The notes below the pieces were generated by a model. That model searched no databases and was not told the origin of the DNA. It was given only the letters and a program-made list of their open reading frames with translations. A stretch of DNA of 6,558 nucleotides. Origin: Gemmatimonadota bacterium (GTDB lineage: Bacteria; Gemmatimonadota; Gemmatimonadetes; Gemmatimonadales; Gemmatimonadaceae). Positions 1 through 5,892 of this stretch are shown here, in pieces. The stretch's first letter is position 1, and every line of letters begins with the position of its first letter. A program made the translations under genes and the position numbers. The stretch lies in the NCBI GenBank assembly GCA_947475795.1, contig CANJOX010000184.1, positions 1 through 6,558 on the forward strand. The letters run 5' to 3'.

Positions 1-594
1 GTTGGCTTCGTCGAGGCGCAGCGCCTCCTTGTACGGCCACGGCAGCACGGCCCGGGCCTGCCCCGGCATCCGGCGCGGGTCGTACAGCGTGGTGAACTCC
101 ACGAACTTGGCCCCCGGCAGCGGCTCGCAGCGCGCCACGACGTCCTTGAGCTGCACCCCCTGCCACGGGATCACCATCGACCACGCTTCCACGCAGCGAT
201 GGCGATAGACCCGGTCCTGCACCGGCAGCTTCCCTACCAGCTCATCGAACGAGAACGGCCGCGGCTTCTTCACGAGCCCCTCGACGTTCACCGTCCACGG
301 CATCGGCCGGAAGTCCTTCGCGAGCTCCTTCGGCTCGTCCTTCCCGGTCCCGAACTCGTAGTAGTTGTTGTAGCTGGTCGCGTCCTCTTCGGGCGTCAGC
401 TTGTCGTCCTGCTGCAGCCCCGGGTAGGCGCGCGCCGACCCGCCACCGTAGGCCATGGCCTCCAGCACGGACGGGGCAATGAGGCCGCCCAGCGCCAACG
501 CGCCGGCAGTCCCGACGAAGGCACGACGGTTCTGGTAGACGGTCTCCGAGGTGATCTCGGACGACGGGATGTCTTCGGGACGGCGGATCAGCAT
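1..594 (-). CDS. msrP: Protein-methionine-sulfoxide reductase catalytic subunit MsrP (YedY), 5' part
   Basis: The minus strand from an ATG at 594 stays open to the window edge (198 codons), so the C-terminal part lies outside; the family is usually a little over 300 residues. MsrP is a periplasmic molybdopterin enzyme that reduces oxidised methionines in envelope proteins, taking electrons from the membrane haem protein MsrQ. Residues 22-28 (NRRAFVG) are a twin-arginine motif, followed by a hydrophobic stretch to about residue 46, which fits Tat export of a folded cofactor protein. Residues 130-144 read YRHRCVEAWSMVIPW, the family signature; Cys134 is the expected molybdenum ligand. SYNNYYEFG (74-82) and the PWTVNVEGLV stretch (99-108) are also typical. 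The start was chosen because it places the twin arginines about 23 residues in; no Shine-Dalgarno precedes it, only a pyrimidine-rich leader. msrQ, if present, would lie left of the window. Family recognition is strong. Confidence 0.93.
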   Translation of the reverse strand, partial: MLIRRPEDIPSSEITSETVYQNRRAFVGTAGALALGGLIAPSVLEAMAYGGGSARAYPGLQQDDKLTPEEDATSYNNYYEFGTGKDEPKELAKDFRPMPWTVNVEGLVKKPRPFSFDELVGKLPVQDRVYRHRCVEAWSMVIPWQGVQLKDVVARCEPLPGAKFVEFTTLYDPRRMPGQARAVLPWPYKEALRLDEAN

Positions 595-625
595 GGCAGC
601 GGGGTCGGGGGGCAAAGGTGAATAC

Positions 626-631
626 ATTCTA
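626..631 (-). promoter_or_regulatory. Possible -10 element for msrP
   Basis: On the minus strand this reads TAGAAT, matching the sigma-70 -10 consensus at five of six positions, and it sits 31 bases before the msrP ATG. No good sigma-70 -35 is found at the right distance. Upstream, the minus strand carries GGAAC within the tandem repeat, which resembles an ECF-type -35, but I see no matching ECF -10. The call is weak and rests on motif and position only. Confidence 0.25.
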
Positions 632-644
632 TCAACAAACGGGC

Positions 645-677
645 ATTTCCGTTCCCGGATTTCCGTTCCCGGATTTC
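645..677. repeat. 14-bp tandem repeat between divergent genes
   Basis: The unit ATTTCCGTTCCCGG occurs twice in perfect tandem (645-658 and 659-672), followed by a third partial copy ATTTC (673-677). It lies in the roughly 100-bp region between the divergent msrP and aldo/keto reductase genes, ending about 20 bases before the reductase start. On the minus strand each copy contains GGGAACGGAAA. It could be a paired regulator site or simple slippage; the sequence alone does not decide this. Confidence 0.75.
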
Positions 678-696
678 TTTCCCGCGCCCCCGTCCC

Positions 697-1680
697 ATGC
701 GCTACACCACGCTCGGCTCCACCGGGATGACCGTCTCCCGCCTCTGCCTTGGCTGCATGAGCTACGGCACTCCCGCCTGGCGCCCCTGGGTGCTCAGCGA
801 AGAGGATTCCCGCCCGTTCTTCCGGCGTGCCATCGAGGCGGGGATCAATTTCTTCGACACCGCCGACATGTACGCCCTCGGCATGAGCGAGGAGGTCACG
901 GGACGGGCGCTGCGGGAGTACGGGCGCCTGGACGAGATCGTGCTGGCCACCAAGGTCTACCAGCCCATGGCCCCCGGCCCGAACATGCGCGGACTCTCCC
1001 GCAAGCACATCGTGCAGGGGTGCGAGGCCAGCCTCCGGCGCCTGGGCGTGGACACGATCGATCTGTACCAGATCCATCGCTTCGATGCGCACACCCCGAT
1101 CGAGGAGACGCTCGCTGCCCTCGACCATCTCGTCCAGTCGGGCAAGGTGCGCTACATCGGCGCGAGTTCCGGCTGGGCGTGGCAGTTCGCCCGCGCCCTC
1201 GGCACGTCAGACCTAAAGGGCTGGTCGCGCTTCGTGAGCATGCAGAACCACTACAACCTCATCTACCGCGAAGAAGAGCGGGAGATGATTCCGCTGTGCG
1301 AAGCCGAGCGGATCGCGGTGCTGCCGTGGTCGCCGCTGGCCCGCGGCATTCTGGCCGGTACACGCACAGCCCTCGACGACCGCGCCTCGACGACGCGTGC
1401 CTCCACCGACGCCTACGCCGTGGGGCTGTACGAAGGCGAGAAGGATTGGGAGATCGTAAACGCCACGCGCGCGATCGCCACTGAACGCGGCGTCCCGATG
1501 GCCCAGATCGCGCTGGCCTGGCTGCTCGCCAAGCCGGCCGTCACGGCGCCGATCATCGGGGCGACGAAGATGTATCAGCTGGAGGACGCCCTCGGCGCCG
1601 TCGACATCGTGCTGTCGGCCGACGAGATCTCGCGACTGGAGGCGTCGTATCGCCCGCATCCGGTGAAGGGGCACGAGTAG
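697..1680 (+). CDS. Aldo/keto reductase (NADPH-dependent, YakC/aryl-alcohol dehydrogenase-like group)
   Basis: This 327-residue protein has the full length of a bacterial (beta/alpha)8-barrel aldo/keto reductase, a cytoplasmic enzyme that reduces aldehydes or ketones with NADPH. The N-terminal MRYTTLGSTGMTVSRLCLG is the usual opening hairpin and first strand. The catalytic tetrad is intact: Asp54 and Tyr59 in FFDTADMY, Lys86 in LATKVY and His127 in YQIHRFD. Cofactor-binding elements are visible as SMQNHYN (181-187), PWSPLARG (210-217) and IIGATK (286-291) with Glu296 beyond. The ATG at 697 begins exactly at the conserved N terminus; its leader is pyrimidine-rich with no Shine-Dalgarno. The gene diverges from msrP across about 100 bp, and its stop codon is only 2 bp from a remnant permease tail on the other strand. 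The substrate cannot be named from sequence. Related proteins are often labelled aryl-alcohol dehydrogenase or versiconal hemiacetal acetate reductase by homology, and I would not adopt either name. Confidence 0.93.
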   Translation: MRYTTLGSTGMTVSRLCLGCMSYGTPAWRPWVLSEEDSRPFFRRAIEAGINFFDTADMYALGMSEEVTGRALREYGRLDEIVLATKVYQPMAPGPNMRGLSRKHIVQGCEASLRRLGVDTIDLYQIHRFDAHTPIEETLAALDHLVQSGKVRYIGASSGWAWQFARALGTSDLKGWSRFVSMQNHYNLIYREEEREMIPLCEAERIAVLPWSPLARGILAGTRTALDDRASTTRASTDAYAVGLYEGEKDWEIVNATRAIATERGVPMAQIALAWLLAKPAVTAPIIGATKMYQLEDALGAVDIVLSADEISRLEASYRPHPVKGHE

Positions 1681-1682
1681 GC

Positions 1683-1715
1683 TCACTCCAGCGTCTTGGA
1701 AAACCGCCGTACGGT
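1683..1715 (-). pseudogene. Remnant of an ABC-2 permease 3' end
   Basis: Read on the minus strand, 1715 to 1683 encodes TVRRFSKTLE followed by a TGA stop. The intact permease downstream ends in SVRRFSKTLD and TAG. A stop codon lies directly before the fragment in the same frame (1716-1718), and I see no permease similarity further upstream. At DNA level 1686-1712 and 2910-2936 match at 21 of 27 positions; all differences but the Glu/Asp change are synonymous. The fragment abuts the aldo/keto reductase stop, as expected for a once-convergent neighbouring gene. It is either the displaced original end of the permease gene or the tail of a lost paralogue. It is short, so chance is not excluded, but the codon pattern argues against it. 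Confidence 0.6.
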
Positions 1716-1996
1716 TCAACGACTCTGGCCCCTTGACCTGCTGGGCCGAGGCCCGTGCTGATGCGTGGACACCCGCGGCTGTGGCGCCACCGCCACACCA
1801 CTTCGGAATGTGGAAATAACGTCGCCGAGAAAGTATGAGATCGACGTTCCCGTAAGGCGTTGCATCCAATAACATTAACTTTCCATCACGTAGCAATCAC
1901 TCCCACTCTCAATCACGCATCCTGGCCGCAATCTCTCGGCCCGTAAATTGCTGAGCATAGGAGAGGCGTATTCCCTATCACACCCTCCGAGTCCTC
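1716..1996. other. Intergenic leader region upstream of the PEP-CTERM gene
   Basis: No convincing gene is seen in these 281 bases on either strand; the minus-strand frames crossing them have no recognisable domains. The part from about 1800 onward is AT-richer than anything else in the window and presumably holds the promoter of the PEP-CTERM gene, though I could not find a -35/-10 pair good enough to call. A purine-rich AGGAGAGG at 1959-1966 looks like a Shine-Dalgarno but is about 30 bases from the ATG at 1997, with no in-frame start nearer to it, so it probably does not serve this start. Confidence 0.4.
1780..1797. repeat. Small inverted repeat (7-bp arms, 4-base loop)
   Basis: TGTGGCG (1780-1786) and CGCCACA (1791-1797) are complementary around the loop CCAC, and 1781-1790 is also a perfect 10-bp palindrome (GTGGCGCCAC). 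No T-run follows on either strand, so terminator activity for the aldo/keto reductase is doubtful. It could be a protein-binding site or chance in GC-rich DNA. Confidence 0.35.
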
Positions 1997-2731
1997 ATGA
2001 AGTTCAAGTTCCTCGTTGCGGCCGCGCTCGTGGCGATACCGAACGCGTTGTCCGCCCAGACCGTTACGTCGTCCCCGGGCACCACGTACTACACCGATGG
2101 CCCGATCAGCAGTGGCGTAACGGCCAACCAGCTTTCCGGCGTCACATTGACGGCCTACTGGGGCTCGAAAACCAACGCATTAACCTTTGGATCTTTGGGT
2201 TCCGGGTTGTTTGGCTGGCAGGACAGCGATTTGACCATCGCGGGAATCGGCAGCACTCCGACCTACACGCTTGGCTGGCTGCTGAACAACACAGCCGGGC
2301 AGAATCTCACGCGCCTAGTCTTCGATGCCGGCACGACCAATTTCTTGTTCGATCGTGGCAATCGATCGACCTCGAGTGAAGGGACCAACGGCGGTACTCC
2401 GGGCTCCGGACGTGGCTTCGATTTCTGCGATGCCGTACTTGCTGGACCATGCGCAATTGCCGTAAGCGCAGATATTTGGAACACGCAGGTCCTGTACACC
2501 AATCAGGTCGCCGTCAATCCGAATGCGCCGGCGTTAGACCTGTATCGCACCATGGATGTGTCTTTCGGCAATGGCGGTATCGGCTCGAATAGGCTCGCTG
2601 ACGCGTTCATCAAGTTCGACGTGGATCGCTCCTCGACACCCGTTGTGGCGCCGGAACCGTCCGCGTACCTGCTGATGGCGACCGGATTGCTGGCGCTCGG
2701 CATCGTGTCGCGTCGCCGCCGCCAGAGCTGA
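1997..2731 (+). CDS. PEP-CTERM sorting-domain protein of unknown function
   Basis: This 244-residue protein has a Sec signal peptide (about residues 1-20, with a probable cut after LSA, before Q21) and a C-terminal PEP-CTERM signal. The signal comprises APEPS at 218-222, a hydrophobic helix at about 223-237 and the cluster RRRR at 239-242. In PEP-CTERM systems an exosortase (EpsH type) processes such proteins at the inner membrane during export to the surface. The body is rich in Gly, Ser, Thr and Asn with alternating hydrophobic residues, suggesting a beta-rich fold. Cys144 and Cys152 (FDFCDAVLAGPC) are the only cysteines and could form a disulfide. I recognise no other domain. The start follows a stop at 1958-1960 and is the only sensible ATG, but has no nearby Shine-Dalgarno. 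The gene is a singleton ended by a strong terminator; no exosortase lies in the window. Codon GC is lower than in its neighbours. Confidence 0.9.
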   Translation: MKFKFLVAAALVAIPNALSAQTVTSSPGTTYYTDGPISSGVTANQLSGVTLTAYWGSKTNALTFGSLGSGLFGWQDSDLTIAGIGSTPTYTLGWLLNNTAGQNLTRLVFDAGTTNFLFDRGNRSTSSEGTNGGTPGSGRGFDFCDAVLAGPCAIAVSADIWNTQVLYTNQVAVNPNAPALDLYRTMDVSFGNGGIGSNRLADAFIKFDVDRSSTPVVAPEPSAYLLMATGLLALGIVSRRRRQS

Positions 2732-2756
2732 CCACCGCATTCTGGCAGTCGTGAGT

Positions 2757-2806
2757 CAACAGCAGAAGGCCCCGCCGGCAAGCACCGGCGGGGCCTTCTG
2801 CTGTTG
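2757..2806. terminator. Perfect 22-bp-stem hairpin, probable bidirectional terminator
   Basis: Arms 2757-2778 and 2785-2806 are exact reverse complements around the 6-base loop CAAGCA (2779-2784). The core is GGCCCCGCCGG paired with CCGGCGGGGCC. The outer part of the stem supplies TTCTGCTGTTG on the plus strand and the same sequence on the minus strand, a weak U-rich side rather than a pure T-run. It lies 25 bases after the PEP-CTERM stop and about 100 bases past the permease stop on the other strand, so it can serve both convergent units. Confidence 0.88.
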
Positions 2807-2887
2807 GTCATCCCCCACGCGAAGCGAGGTCGTGTTGAGTGGACGTTTCTCGTACCGTTTTTCGAGAAGATTTCACATGACGTCGTC

Positions 2888-2936
2888 ACGGTTCACCGAC
2901 CGCCGCCTAGTCCAATGTCTTCGAGAACCGCCGCAC
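2888..2936. repeat. Right-hand copies of two direct repeats
   Basis: Positions 2910-2936 (the last nine sense codons of the permease gene) match 1686-1712 at 21 of 27 bases. Just outside the gene, 2888-2900 matches 1711-1723 at 12 of 13 bases. Both pairs are in direct orientation. The order is tail then short repeat on the left, and short repeat then tail on the right, so the short pair is nested inside the longer one. Their significance depends on comparison with related genomes. Confidence 0.5.
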
Positions 2937-4040
2937 CGACACCACCAGCAACAGCGTGGCGGCCACCGACAGCACGCCCAGCTGTGTCCACAGATCACGC
3001 ATGCCGACGCCCTTGAGCATCACCCCACGCAGGATGTCCAGAAACCACGTGAGCGGCAGCACGGCGCCGATCCACTGCGCCGGCTCCGGCATCGCGGCGC
3101 GCGGAAAGATGTAGCCGGACAACAAAATGTTCGGCAGCATAAAGAAGAAACTCAGCTGCATCGCCTGCACCTGACTGCGCGCCACCGTGGAGATGAGCAG
3201 CCCGACCCCGAGACTGGCCACGATGAAGACCAGCGCCAGCGCATAGAGCAGTCCGAGGCTGCCCATGATCGGGATATCGAAGAAAGTCACACCCAGCATC
3301 AGAATCACCGACATCTGCACGTAGCCCACCAACACGAACGGCACGAGCTTCCCGAGCATCAGACTCGTCCGACTGATCGGCGTGACAATGAGCTGCTCGA
3401 GCGTGCCGCGCTCCCGCTCCTTCACGATGGCGGTACTGGTGATCAGCGTCATCGTGATCGTGAGCAGAATCCCCACAATGCCCGGCACGATGAACGTCGC
3501 GCTCTTCTGGGCCGGGTTGTACCACGGACGCACGCGGATCTCGACCGGCGGACGGATCTTGTACTGCGAGGCCAGCAGCTGCGCACCGCGCGCCTGCGCG
3601 GCCAGCTGTGCACCGGCGATGGCCGCGCCCGAGCTCTGCGGATCGGCCGCGTCGATCAGCATTTGGGCGACGCCGGTGTGTCCGCTCCGGATGTTGCGCT
3701 GATACTCCGGGGGAATCACCAGCGCGACACGCGCCGCACCACGCTCGATCCAGCGCTTCGCGGACGCGCGGTCGGGCACCGACGCGACAAACGTGAAGTT
3801 GTCGGTATTGGCGAGCACCTGAATGAGCGCACGACTCTCACTGGTGCGCGACTCATCCAGCACCACCGTGGGCAATCGTCGCACGTCGGTCTGAATCGCG
3901 TACCCGAACAGCAGCAGCTGCATCGCCGGCAACCCGGTCATCATCGCGAACGTGAGCCGGTCCCGACGCAGCTGCAGAAACTCTTTCCAGAGCATCGGCC
4001 ACACGGTCCAGCGGCGCACGCGCTCGAACAGCGTCTTCAC
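2907..4040 (-). CDS. ABC-2 family transporter permease (YbhS/YbhR/YhhJ-like)
   Basis: This 377-residue inner-membrane protein is the same length as E. coli YbhS and should form the channel dimer of a tripartite exporter. One membrane segment is near the N terminus (about 29-49), followed by a large extracytoplasmic domain (about 50-180). Five hydrophobic segments come next, at roughly 182-206, 232-254, 262-284, 293-312 and 351-369. The family hallmark KERERGTLEQLIVTPI (207-222) lies in the cytoplasmic loop that contacts the ATPase, and LLSGYIFPRAAMP (306-318) is also typical. It starts with GTG at 4040, overlapping the ATPase stop by four bases, so the two are probably translationally coupled. 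The C-terminal VRRFSKTLD is duplicated as a remnant at 1683-1715. Related E. coli systems use two permease genes; only one is present here, so it probably works as a homodimer. The substrate is not evident. Confidence 0.93.
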   Translation of the reverse strand: MKTLFERVRRWTVWPMLWKEFLQLRRDRLTFAMMTGLPAMQLLLFGYAIQTDVRRLPTVVLDESRTSESRALIQVLANTDNFTFVASVPDRASAKRWIERGAARVALVIPPEYQRNIRSGHTGVAQMLIDAADPQSSGAAIAGAQLAAQARGAQLLASQYKIRPPVEIRVRPWYNPAQKSATFIVPGIVGILLTITMTLITSTAIVKERERGTLEQLIVTPISRTSLMLGKLVPFVLVGYVQMSVILMLGVTFFDIPIMGSLGLLYALALVFIVASLGVGLLISTVARSQVQAMQLSFFFMLPNILLSGYIFPRAAMPEPAQWIGAVLPLTWFLDILRGVMLKGVGMRDLWTQLGVLSVAATLLLVVSVRRFSKTLD

Positions 4041-4837
4041 GAACGCCCCGATGGTGCGGCCATGGCTTCGTCCGCTTCATCGCGCTGCTGCAGCATCACG
4101 AACACGTCTTCCACCTTCTCGGCGTTGAACTGTTTCACGATTTCCGCCGGGGTGCCGAGACCGATCAACTGCCCGCGCGACAGAAACGCGAGCCGCTGAC
4201 AGCGCTCGGCTTCGTCCATGTAGTGCGTGGTGACCAGAATCGTCGTGCCTTCGCGCGCCAGCTGATAGATCGTTTCCCAGAACGTCCGACGGGCCGCCGG
4301 ATCGACACCGGCCGTGGGCTCGTCGAGAAACACCAGATCCGGGTGATGCGCCGTGGCGCACGCGAGCGCGAGTCGCTGCTTCCACCCGCCGCTGAGCGTC
4401 CCCGCACGCTGGTGCAATCGCGCGCCAAGCCCCAGCGATTCCACGTGCTCCGCCAGCCGCACGTCGCGATCGTGCCCCACGAGACCATACACCGACGAAT
4501 AGAAGCGGAGATTCTCCGCCACCGTGAGTTCGTCGTACAACCCGTAGCGCTGCGACATGTAGCCGATGCGCCGACGCACCCCCTCCGTGTTCGTCTCGAC
4601 GTCGAGTCCCGCCACCTCCGCCGAGCCACTCGTGGGCACCACGAGTCCGCAGAGCATGCGAATCGTGGTCGTCTTGCCCGATCCGTTGGGGCCGAGCAAT
4701 CCGAACACCTCGCCGCGCGCGATCTCCAGATCGAGTCCGGCCACCGCCACCAGTTCGCCGTAGGCTTTCCGCAGGGCCCGCGTCCGCACGACGGGGGAGC
4801 CGGCGGGCGCTCCGTCGGCCGGTACCGGCTCGATCAC
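4037..4837 (-). CDS. ABC transporter ATP-binding protein (YbhF-type efflux ATPase)
   Basis: This 266-residue protein is a single cytoplasmic nucleotide-binding domain that powers the neighbouring permease. All motifs are intact: Walker A GPNGSGKTT (49-57), Q-loop Gln96 in YMSQRYGLY, signature LSGGWKQR (148-155), Walker B LVFLDEP (168-174) with catalytic Glu173, D-loop AGVDP (176-180) and switch His205 in TTHYMDEAE. A longer upstream frame is open to 5101, but the conserved domain begins at about residue 16. The GTG at 4837-4835 overlaps the adaptor stop as GTGA, mirroring the ATPase-permease junction, so I place the start there. E. coli YbhF has two such domains in one chain; this one has one and presumably dimerises. 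The C-terminal tail (about 240-266) is charged and has no known motif. A role in drug or xenobiotic export is inferred from the family only. Confidence 0.94.
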   Translation of the reverse strand: MIEPVPADGAPAGSPVVRTRALRKAYGELVAVAGLDLEIARGEVFGLLGPNGSGKTTTIRMLCGLVVPTSGSAEVAGLDVETNTEGVRRRIGYMSQRYGLYDELTVAENLRFYSSVYGLVGHDRDVRLAEHVESLGLGARLHQRAGTLSGGWKQRLALACATAHHPDLVFLDEPTAGVDPAARRTFWETIYQLAREGTTILVTTHYMDEAERCQRLAFLSRGQLIGLGTPAEIVKQFNAEKVEDVFVMLQQRDEADEAMAAPSGRS

Positions 4838-5811
4838 TTGGCGGTGCGTGGCAGCCGCACGGAAATCGGCATGCCGGCGCGCAGTCGCTGCGTGGTATCG
4901 GCGAACTCCACCTTCACACCGAACAGCAGGTCGGCGCGTTCCTTGTCGGTGAGCGCCACCCGCGGGGTGAACTCGGCCCGCGACGCGATCGCCGCGATGC
5001 GGCCGCGGAACACCGTGCTGTCGCCATCGAGTTGCGCGGAGAGCGAATCGCCCGGATGCAGGGTGGGGAGCACGAACTGCGAGACGTAGATGCGGGCCCA
5101 CGGACGCGACGGCTGCGACACCGTCACCGCACTTTGACCGGCGGCGAGCACTTCGCCCGGCTCCACGTTGCGGCTCGAAATCACCCCGTTCACCGGCGAC
5201 AGCAGGACGAGGTCACTGGCCGTGGCCCGCCACCCCTCGGCGGCGGCCGCCGCTCCGCGCGCTTCCGCGGCCGCGGCCACGCGCCGCTCGGAGCGGGCCC
5301 CGGCCTCCAACAGCCGGAGCGCTTCGCGCGCCGCATCACGACGTCCCGCCGCGGCGCGCGCCGCGGCCCGTACGGCATCCAACGACGCCCGACTCACGTC
5401 GCCGGCCGCGGCCAGCGGTTCGAGACGCGCCAGATCCGCCGCCGTGCGCTCGGCGTCGGCCTCGGTCACGCGCAGCTCGGCGGCGGCACGGTTGATTTCA
5501 CCCGGGCGGGCGCCACGCGCCAGTTCGCGCGACGCTTCGCGGGCGGCCACCGCCCGCGCGTCCGCCTGTGCCGTGGCGCTGGCCAGCGTGGGCGTCGTGA
5601 ACAACACCAGCGTGTCACCGGCGCGCACCACGTCACCTTCCTGCACCAGCACCTGCAGCGCCCGCGCCGGCTGCAGCGGCCCGACGTCGACCTCGACCAC
5701 CTCGAGCGTGCCCACCGCCATGTCGGGCACCGCCGGCCCGCTGCAGCCCGCGACCAGACACCCGGCGATCACGCCCGAGGCGAGTACCACCACCCGCGTT
5801 GCACGCACCAT
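4834..5811 (-). CDS. HlyD/YbhG-family efflux adaptor, predicted lipoprotein
   Basis: This 325-residue protein should be the periplasmic adaptor linking the ABC pump to an outer-membrane channel. The N terminus MVRATRVVVLASGVIAGC is a lipoprotein signal with two overlapping lipoboxes (IAGC, Cys18; VAGC, Cys23). VQEGDVVRAGDTLVL (56-70) and SPVNGVISSRNVEPGEVL (205-222) are the two halves of the lipoyl-like domain, separated by a long alanine/arginine-rich coiled-coil hairpin (about 75-200). The stretch REFTPR (278-284 region) followed by DKERADLLFGVKVEF (289-303) is characteristic of YbhG/YhiI-type adaptors. It is the first gene of the operon and overlaps the ATPase gene by four bases. The start is uncertain among ATG 5811, GTG 5814 and GTG 5826; the last would directly follow a TCTCTCTTTC leader. 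The coiled-coil DNA is extremely GC-rich. No TolC-type gene or regulator is in the window. Confidence 0.92.
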   Translation of the reverse strand: MVRATRVVVLASGVIAGCLVAGCSGPAVPDMAVGTLEVVEVDVGPLQPARALQVLVQEGDVVRAGDTLVLFTTPTLASATAQADARAVAAREASRELARGARPGEINRAAAELRVTEADAERTAADLARLEPLAAAGDVSRASLDAVRAAARAAAGRRDAAREALRLLEAGARSERRVAAAAEARGAAAAAEGWRATASDLVLLSPVNGVISSRNVEPGEVLAAGQSAVTVSQPSRPWARIYVSQFVLPTLHPGDSLSAQLDGDSTVFRGRIAAIASRAEFTPRVALTDKERADLLFGVKVEFADTTQRLRAGMPISVRLPRTAK

Positions 5812-5857
5812 CACGCCCGGACTCACGAAAGAGAGACCCTGCCGCGACCGGCCACGC

Positions 5858-5886
5858 TTGACCCGTCGACCGTCGCAACATTGCAT
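5858..5886 (+). promoter_or_regulatory. Candidate promoter for sufE, possibly leaderless
   Basis: TTGACC at 5858-5863 matches the sigma-70 -35 consensus at five of six bases, and a 17-base spacer leads to TTGCAT at 5881-5886, a poor -10 (three of six). If real, transcription would begin at or next to the sufE ATG at 5893, giving a leaderless mRNA. This fits the lack of a Shine-Dalgarno. The region is only 81 bp and is shared with the divergent efflux operon. Confidence 0.3.
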
Positions 5887-5892
5887 TCCGGG

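Larger units (their letters stand above)
1713..2906. other. Lower-GC segment bracketed by duplicated permease tails (possible insertion)
   Basis: This 1.2-kb stretch lies between the two permease-tail copies. By hand count its GC is clearly lower than its surroundings: the 60 bases from 1861 have 25 G or C, and the 60 from 2161 have 31, whereas 60 bases from 5221 in the efflux adaptor have 53. It contains one complete gene (the PEP-CTERM protein) and one terminator, and no recombinase, transposase or terminal inverted repeats. Inside the outer repeats, a second near match, ACGGTTCAACGAC at 1711-1723 and ACGGTTCACCGAC at 2888-2900, occurs in direct orientation. Insertion is an inference from repeats and composition. 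Confidence 0.35.

Noticed and set aside
618..1484. A 288-codon plus-strand frame overlapping the aldo/keto reductase
   Set aside because: It is low-complexity Arg/Pro/His-rich translation in the wrong frame of a gene with a complete catalytic tetrad, typical of high-GC shadow frames.
1213..1896. A 227-codon minus-strand frame across the reductase end and intergenic region
   Set aside because: It is antisense to the reductase for most of its length and has no domain. The permease-tail similarity in this region is in a different frame.
1948..2379. A 143-codon plus-strand frame starting at TTG 1948
   Set aside because: It overlaps the PEP-CTERM gene in another frame, has no signal or domain, and is compositionally a shadow, despite an AGGAGAGG downstream of its start.
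2847..2868. 6-bp inverted repeat TTCTCG/CGAGAA around TACCGTTTTT
   Set aside because: The arms are short, the loop is 10 bases and the T-run is in the loop, so it is not a terminator; chance is likely.
1713..2906. Complete insertion sequence or integron cassette
   Set aside because: There is no transposase or integrase, no terminal inverted repeats and no attC-like folded site apart from the ordinary terminator hairpin, so only a tentative inserted segment is claimed.
2751..4199. A 482-codon plus-strand frame opposite the permease
   Set aside because: It is Gln/Arg/His-rich with no domain, and it lies antisense to a clear membrane protein; it also begins inside the terminator hairpin.
4838..5101. 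88-codon N-terminal extension of the ABC ATPase frame
   Set aside because: It overlaps the adaptor C-terminal domain in another frame and has no conserved content; the GTG at 4837 with the GTGA overlap explains the start better.
5032..5892. Long upstream extension of the sufE frame over the adaptor gene
   Set aside because: The extension is antisense to the adaptor coiled coil and shows no SufE-like sequence; family similarity starts after the ATG at 5893.
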